The notes under the pieces were generated by a model. That model was not told the origin of the DNA. It did not search any database and saw only the letters and a list, made by a program, of their open reading frames with translations. The position numbers were made by a program, and so were the translations under genes. From Dehalococcoidia bacterium (lineage in GTDB: Bacteria; Chloroflexota; Dehalococcoidia; Dehalococcoidales; Fen-1064), in the NCBI GenBank assembly GCA_011170375.1, contig DUEV01000010.1, positions 1-64,000 on the forward strand: DNA of 64,000 bases, given 5' to 3'. Positions 59,922-64,000 of the stretch are shown here, in pieces. How positions within the stretch are numbered: the stretch's first letter is position 1; each line of letters begins with the position of its first letter.

Positions 59922-61061
59922 CTATGACTGGGACATCTGCCAGGACTTGCCTTCTGTAGTAATTGCTGGAGCAATCACCATTTCCGTCTGCTGCATCTCG
60001 CGAATGGTAGCCGCCCCACAGAATCCCATCGCAGTACGAATCGCTCCGACCAGATTCTGGCTGCCATCAGTCATTGAGGTCGGACCGAATAGTAACTGTT
60101 TTAGCGGGGCAGTGGTGCCAACCTCAATTCGGGTGCCTCGGGGCAAGTCCGGATGCGGATTAGCCATTCCCCAGTGATAGCCATGACCCGGCGCTTCCTC
60201 AGCCTGGGCAAAGACCGAACCGAGCATGACAGCGTCGGCACCAGCGGCTAGTGCCTTACAGATATCACCACCCTTATTAAATCCACCGTCGGTTATTATC
60301 GGTACATAGCGACCCGTCTCTTTCAAGTTCCGTTCCCTGGCAGCGGCGCAGTCGAGCGTAGCCGTTATCTGGGGAACACCAATCCCAAGAACTTGACGAC
60401 TGGTGCAAGCCGTCCCTGGCCCAACACCGACCAGAACTCCGGAGACGCCCGTTCTCATCAAGTCGAGACAGGCGCTGTAGCTGACACAGTTACCGACGAC
60501 TACAGGGATTGGCAATGATTCAATAAGCTCAGGGAAGATAAGACCACGCTCACTCTTTGAAGTATGGCGAGCGGTGGTAACTGTAGACTGGACGACGAGG
60601 ATATCACCTCCGGCCTCAGCCACCAGCGGGGCAAAGCGCTTGGTATTGGCAGGGACAACCGAAACAGCACAGACTACTCCCCCTTGTTTGATAGCCTGCA
60701 CCCGCTCGCTAACCAGGTTTTCCTTGATTGGCGCAGAATATATCTTCTGCATCAGGGAGGTTACTTCGGCCTTCGATGCCCGAGCAATCTCCGCCAGCAC
60801 CTCTGCCGGATCCTCGTAGCGGGTCTGAACGCCGTCGAGGTTGAGGACTGCCAGGCCGCCCATTTTACCAAGCAGGATAGCCATGTTTACATCGACCACG
60901 CCATCCATGGCAGAAGCCAGAATCGGAATTGTAAACGTGACATCGGCAATCTTGAAGTCGGTGTTTACTTGGTCGGGATTAATCGTTACGTCGCCGGGGA
61001 CCAGTGCAACTTCATCAAAGCCGTAGGAACGGCGAAGCTGCTTGAAGTCGGGAGCAGTCAT
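59922..61061 (-). CDS. IMP dehydrogenase, GuaB3 type (no CBS domains)
   Basis: A 379-residue enzyme from the ATG at 61061, supported by GGGGTAGGAAA upstream. 'TIPILASAMDGVVDVNMAILLGKMGGLAVLNLDGVQ', 'GPGTACTSRQVLGIGVPQITA' (catalytic Cys loop) and 'IITDGGFNKGGDICKALAAGADAVMLGS' are IMPDH/GMPR barrel motifs. The absence of CBS domains and the length match the GuaB3 group, for which the exact reaction is debated. Confidence 0.92.
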   Translation of the reverse strand: MTAPDFKQLRRSYGFDEVALVPGDVTINPDQVNTDFKIADVTFTIPILASAMDGVVDVNMAILLGKMGGLAVLNLDGVQTRYEDPAEVLAEIARASKAEVTSLMQKIYSAPIKENLVSERVQAIKQGGVVCAVSVVPANTKRFAPLVAEAGGDILVVQSTVTTARHTSKSERGLIFPELIESLPIPVVVGNCVSYSACLDLMRTGVSGVLVGVGPGTACTSRQVLGIGVPQITATLDCAAARERNLKETGRYVPIITDGGFNKGGDICKALAAGADAVMLGSVFAQAEEAPGHGYHWGMANPHPDLPRGTRIEVGTTAPLKQLLFGPTSMTDGSQNLVGAIRTAMGFCGAATIREMQQTEMVIAPAITTEGKSWQMSQS

Positions 61062-61213
61062 TTTCCTACCCCTTTTAATCAATAATATACCAGAACCCCC
61101 AGGTCAGTCAAGAAAATCCCAGAGGAATTTCCACATATCTTGACACACCCGACTGCTACTATGGACTGGTTCGTTCGGTGTGGGTTATAATAGCTTGGCT
61201 GAGGGAATACATA

Positions 61214-62029
61214 ATGCCCATCCTTTATGTTGTAGCGACTCCCATTGGTAATCTGGAGGACATTTCTCTGCGTGCCCTGCGCGTTTTACGTGAGGTGAAG
61301 CTTATTGCTGCCGAGGATACCCGAAAAACAAAACGTCTAATAAATAAATACGATATCAAAACACCCCTGACCAGCTTTCACGAGTACACCAAGACCCCTA
61401 AACTCAACCGTATTTTGGAGCACCTGCAAGAGGGAGACATCGCTCTGGTCTCGGAAGCTGGCATGCCCGGTATCTCAGACCCCGGTTATGAGATAGTCAC
61501 AGCCGCTATTCAACGAGGCATTTCAGTGGTCCCGATTCCGGGCCCGTCGGTGGTTACAGCAGCACTGGCTATTTCGGGCTTGCCTACGGACAGATTTACC
61601 TGCCTGGGCTTTCTGCCCAGCCGGGCAAGCGGTCGCCGTCGTCTTCTTGAAAGAGTCGTCAGTGAACCGTCCACGCTGGTTATCTTGGAAGCCCCCCACC
61701 GGCTGACCGCTTCAATGACAGACATGCTTGCTATCCTCGGTGACAGGAAACTCGCAGTTTGCCGCGAACTTACCAAGCTACACGAGGAGGTCTTCCGGGG
61801 CTCTATCAGTCAGGCACTGGAGCATTTCACCAAGCCGAGAGGAGAGTTCACACTGGTTATAGAGGGTAAACAGGCTAAGGTAAATCCCCAACTGACCGAC
61901 GAGATTGAGCAGTGGCTGAAGCAAATGCGCCGCTCCGGTCTGCCGGCCCGTGAAGCGATTGCCAAAGTGGCTGGGGAAACACACCTGTCAAAAAAAGAAC
62001 TGTACCAGGCCTGGCTCAGGCTGGTTTGA
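61214..62029 (+). CDS. rsmI: 16S rRNA 2'-O-ribose methyltransferase RsmI
   Basis: A 271-residue protein from the ATG at 61214. 'ILYVVATPIGNLEDISLRALRVLREVKLIAAEDTRKTKRLINKY', 'ALVSEAGMPGISDPGYEIV' and 'VPIPGPSVVTAALAISGLPTDRFTCLGFLP' are RsmI signatures. It methylates C1402 of 16S rRNA. A TATAAT element lies at 61186-61191. The longer frame from 61178 is not credible. Confidence 0.95.
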   Translation: MPILYVVATPIGNLEDISLRALRVLREVKLIAAEDTRKTKRLINKYDIKTPLTSFHEYTKTPKLNRILEHLQEGDIALVSEAGMPGISDPGYEIVTAAIQRGISVVPIPGPSVVTAALAISGLPTDRFTCLGFLPSRASGRRRLLERVVSEPSTLVILEAPHRLTASMTDMLAILGDRKLAVCRELTKLHEEVFRGSISQALEHFTKPRGEFTLVIEGKQAKVNPQLTDEIEQWLKQMRRSGLPAREAIAKVAGETHLSKKELYQAWLRLV

Positions 62030-62071
62030 ATAAGATACAGATTACATAGAAATTACAAAGGAGGACGAGCG

Positions 62072-62305
62072 GTGCGACAGGGTTGTATATCCTTGGGGAA
62101 TGTCCAGTGTGATAAGTGTGGGATAGTTATTCCCTATTCAGAGCGCTATCTGGTTATCAATGAGGAAGATTGTGTTGAGAGCGAAAGCGGTAAGATTTGC
62201 TACTATTGCCTTAACTGCAGCCTGGAAAAAGGCTACGCTGAATATAGAGAGGAGAAGGGCGAGCAGACACTGACATTTTTCCCCAGTGAGTCCTACAGTG
62301 TGTGA
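62072..62305 (+). CDS. Small zinc-ribbon protein
   Basis: A 77-residue protein, GTG start at 62072 after GGAGGA. Two cysteine pairs, CDKC (about 13-16) and CYYCLNC (about 43-49), suggest one zinc site. It lies between rsmI and metG on the same strand. Function unknown. Confidence 0.7.
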   Translation: MRQGCISLGNVQCDKCGIVIPYSERYLVINEEDCVESESGKICYYCLNCSLEKGYAEYREEKGEQTLTFFPSESYSV

Positions 62306-62337
62306 CTGTAGGGACCCATCCTGCTCGAAAAAAAGTA

Positions 62338-64000
62338 ATGGCTGAAAGAATCCTTGTTTGTGTGGCCTGGCCTTATGCCAACGGTTCATTGCACCTGGGC
62401 CAGATCGCCGGGGCGTACTTGCCCCCAGACATATTCGCCCGCTACCATCGCACCAAGGGAAACGAGGTGCTGATGGTGTCCGGTTCGGACTCACACGGTA
62501 CACCGGTAACCATCAAGGCGGAGCAGGAAGGCAAGACACCGGAGGAGATAGCGACTTATTATCAGGAGGAATTCCTCGATTCGTGGCAAAGGCTGGGTAT
62601 TTCCTACGACCTGTACACCACTACCGAAACCCAGAACCACACCGAGGTTGCCCAGGACATCTTCCTGAGACTCTTTGAGAAGGGCTACCTGCAAACCAAG
62701 ACCGTATCCCAGGCCTACTGCCCGAAGTGCCAGCGGTTCCTGCCTGACCGCTATGTTGAGGGTACCTGTCCGCATTGCGCGTCTCCCAACGCCCGCGGCG
62801 ACCAGTGTGAAGCATGCGGCAAGCTGCTGGACGCCCCTGACCTCATCAATGCTCACTGCCGGACATGTGGCACAACTCCCGAATACCAGGACTCAGAACA
62901 GTTCTTCATCACGCTGCCCGCCTTCAGGGATAGACTGCTGGACTGGGTTAGGCAGCAGACACACTGGAGACTGAACGTCCTCAACTTCACCACGCGTTTC
63001 CTGGAAGAAGGCCTGATAGACCGGGCTTTCACCCGCGACATTGACTGGGGAATACCGGTACCGGTGGACGGTTTTGAGGGGAAACGTATCTATGTGTGGT
63101 TCGAGGCCGTTATTGGCTACCTCTCCGCTACGAAGGAATGGGCCAAGCTGCAGGGAGACCCGGAGAAGTGGCGCGATTTCTGGCAGGACAGCAGTACCAG
63201 GAGCTACTACTTCATAGGTAAGGACAACATCGCTTTCCACACGATTATCTGGCCGGCAATGCTGATGGGCTATGGCGACCTCAACCTTCCTTACGACGTC
63301 CCCGCCAACGAGTTCCTCACCATAGAAGGCAGGAGACTTTCCACCAGCCAGAACTGGGCAGTCTGGTTACCGGACTACCTGTCCCGGTACGACCCCGACC
63401 CGTTGCGGTACCTACTCTCAATTAACATGCCGGAAACCACCGATACCGATTTCTCCTGGCGGGAGTTCGTGAGACGCAACAACGACGAGCTGGTGGCCAC
63501 CTGGGGCAATCTGGTGCACCGGGTACTCACCTTCACCTACCGCAATTTCGATAGCTGCGTGCCGGCACCAGAAGAGATTGACGAGCGAAGTCAGGCCCTG
63601 ATTAACAAGGCTACAGAGGTGCTGAATCGTGTTGACGAACTGCTTTACGGCTGCCACTTCAAGGAAGCACTCAGGTCAGCGATGGACCTCGCCCACGAGG
63701 CGAACCGATATCTAGATGAGAAAGCCCCGTGGAAGGCAATCAAGGCAGACCGACAGACAGCAGCTGAATCGCTGTATACAGCCATACAGGTAATTTCGGC
63801 GCTAAAGACAATGCTGTATCCTTTCCTGCCTTTCAGCTCACAGAAGCTGCATGAATTCTTGGGTTTTGACGGCAGCATCGAAGATGAAGGTTGGAAACTA
63901 CAGTCAGTGCCACCGGGGCAGAAACTTCAACCACCGGAGCCATTGTTTAGCAAACTGGACGACAAGGTCGTAGAAGAAGAGACCAGCCGGCTGGGCTCAG
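62338..64000 (+). CDS. metG: Methionyl-tRNA synthetase, 3' end outside the window
   Basis: The frame opens at the ATG 62338 and has no stop to the end of the window (over 550 codons). The HIGH-type region is 'PYANGSLHLGQIAGAYLPPD', a four-cysteine zinc knuckle set is visible ('CPKCQRFLPDRYVEGTCPHC', 'CEACGK'), and the KMSKS equivalent is RRLSTS ('IEGRRLSTSQNWAVWLP'). It charges initiator and elongator tRNA-Met. The C-terminal part, including any tRNA-binding domain, is not in the window. Confidence 0.95.
   Translation, partial: MAERILVCVAWPYANGSLHLGQIAGAYLPPDIFARYHRTKGNEVLMVSGSDSHGTPVTIKAEQEGKTPEEIATYYQEEFLDSWQRLGISYDLYTTTETQNHTEVAQDIFLRLFEKGYLQTKTVSQAYCPKCQRFLPDRYVEGTCPHCASPNARGDQCEACGKLLDAPDLINAHCRTCGTTPEYQDSEQFFITLPAFRDRLLDWVRQQTHWRLNVLNFTTRFLEEGLIDRAFTRDIDWGIPVPVDGFEGKRIYVWFEAVIGYLSATKEWAKLQGDPEKWRDFWQDSSTRSYYFIGKDNIAFHTIIWPAMLMGYGDLNLPYDVPANEFLTIEGRRLSTSQNWAVWLPDYLSRYDPDPLRYLLSINMPETTDTDFSWREFVRRNNDELVATWGNLVHRVLTFTYRNFDSCVPAPEEIDERSQALINKATEVLNRVDELLYGCHFKEALRSAMDLAHEANRYLDEKAPWKAIKADRQTAAESLYTAIQVISALKTMLYPFLPFSSQKLHEFLGFDGSIEDEGWKLQSVPPGQKLQPPEPLFSKLDDKVVEEETSRLGS

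Overview
The window looks like a piece of a bacterial chromosome from the Chloroflexota, most likely a Dehalococcoidia-type organism. The basis is the mixture of bacterial ribosomal and translation genes (rpsU, rpsF-ssb-rpsR, rpmH-rnpA-yidD-yidC-jag, ileS with a T-box leader, metG), a TrpB2-type tryptophan synthase, a GuaB3-type IMP dehydrogenase, a split transketolase and an ADP-forming acyl-CoA synthetase subunit. The taxonomic call is inference from gene content; no 16S rRNA gene is present.

Left part (about 1-19,490). After rpsU and a small zinc-ribbon gene, every gene from 971 to 19,228 lies on the minus strand in tightly packed, often ATGA-overlapping order. Read in the direction of transcription (right to left) the block begins with a tyrosine recombinase beside tRNA-Asp, then a phiC31 Gp3-like protein, a zinc-finger protein, an 841-residue primase-helicase, a cluster of GTAGCC iterons, two small unknown proteins, a J-domain protein overlapping a winged-helix AAA+ ATPase, an HTH protein with a likely operator, a small membrane protein and an AbrB-like regulator. 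Two terminator-like hairpins and a 24-bp palindrome separate this replication/control half from a second half. That half encodes about fourteen proteins: tiny methionine-rich membrane proteins, beta-rich candidate structural proteins, a tail-fibre-like domain protein, a membrane-anchored subtilisin, a catalytic-domain-only recombinase with a zinc ribbon, a DUF192 protein and a winged-helix protein. No terminase, portal, tail-tube or tape-measure gene is recognisable. I read this as an integrated mobile element, possibly a non-tailed, membrane-containing virus or virus-derived element, and it is the main novelty of the window.

Middle part (19,486-35,500) is conventional host core: tRNA-Asp; rpsF-ssb-rpsR-rpmH-rnpA-yidD, a PQQ-repeat lipoprotein, yidC and jag (the last two overlapping by 113 bp); a T-box riboswitch and ileS; then convergent htrA, trpB2 and ilvC; then an acyl-CoA synthetase subunit and the two transketolase subunits.

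Right part (35,500-64,000) is a mosaic of single genes and small operons: plsY, an A+T-richer patch with a radical SAM protein and a possibly frameshifted zinc-motif/membrane protein, tRNA-Leu, two paralogous PHP-domain proteins separated by a tRNA-Leu fragment, tRNA-Cys, an SDR, a second radical SAM protein with pncC, a SnoaL-like protein, a DUF2207 gene broken by one in-frame TGA, a NUDIX hydrolase, a calcium-type P-ATPase, UspA, a secreted five-repeat protein, an aldo/keto reductase with ferredoxin tail, a PadR-regulated ABC exporter, guaB3, rsmI, a small zinc-ribbon protein and metG, which runs off the right edge.
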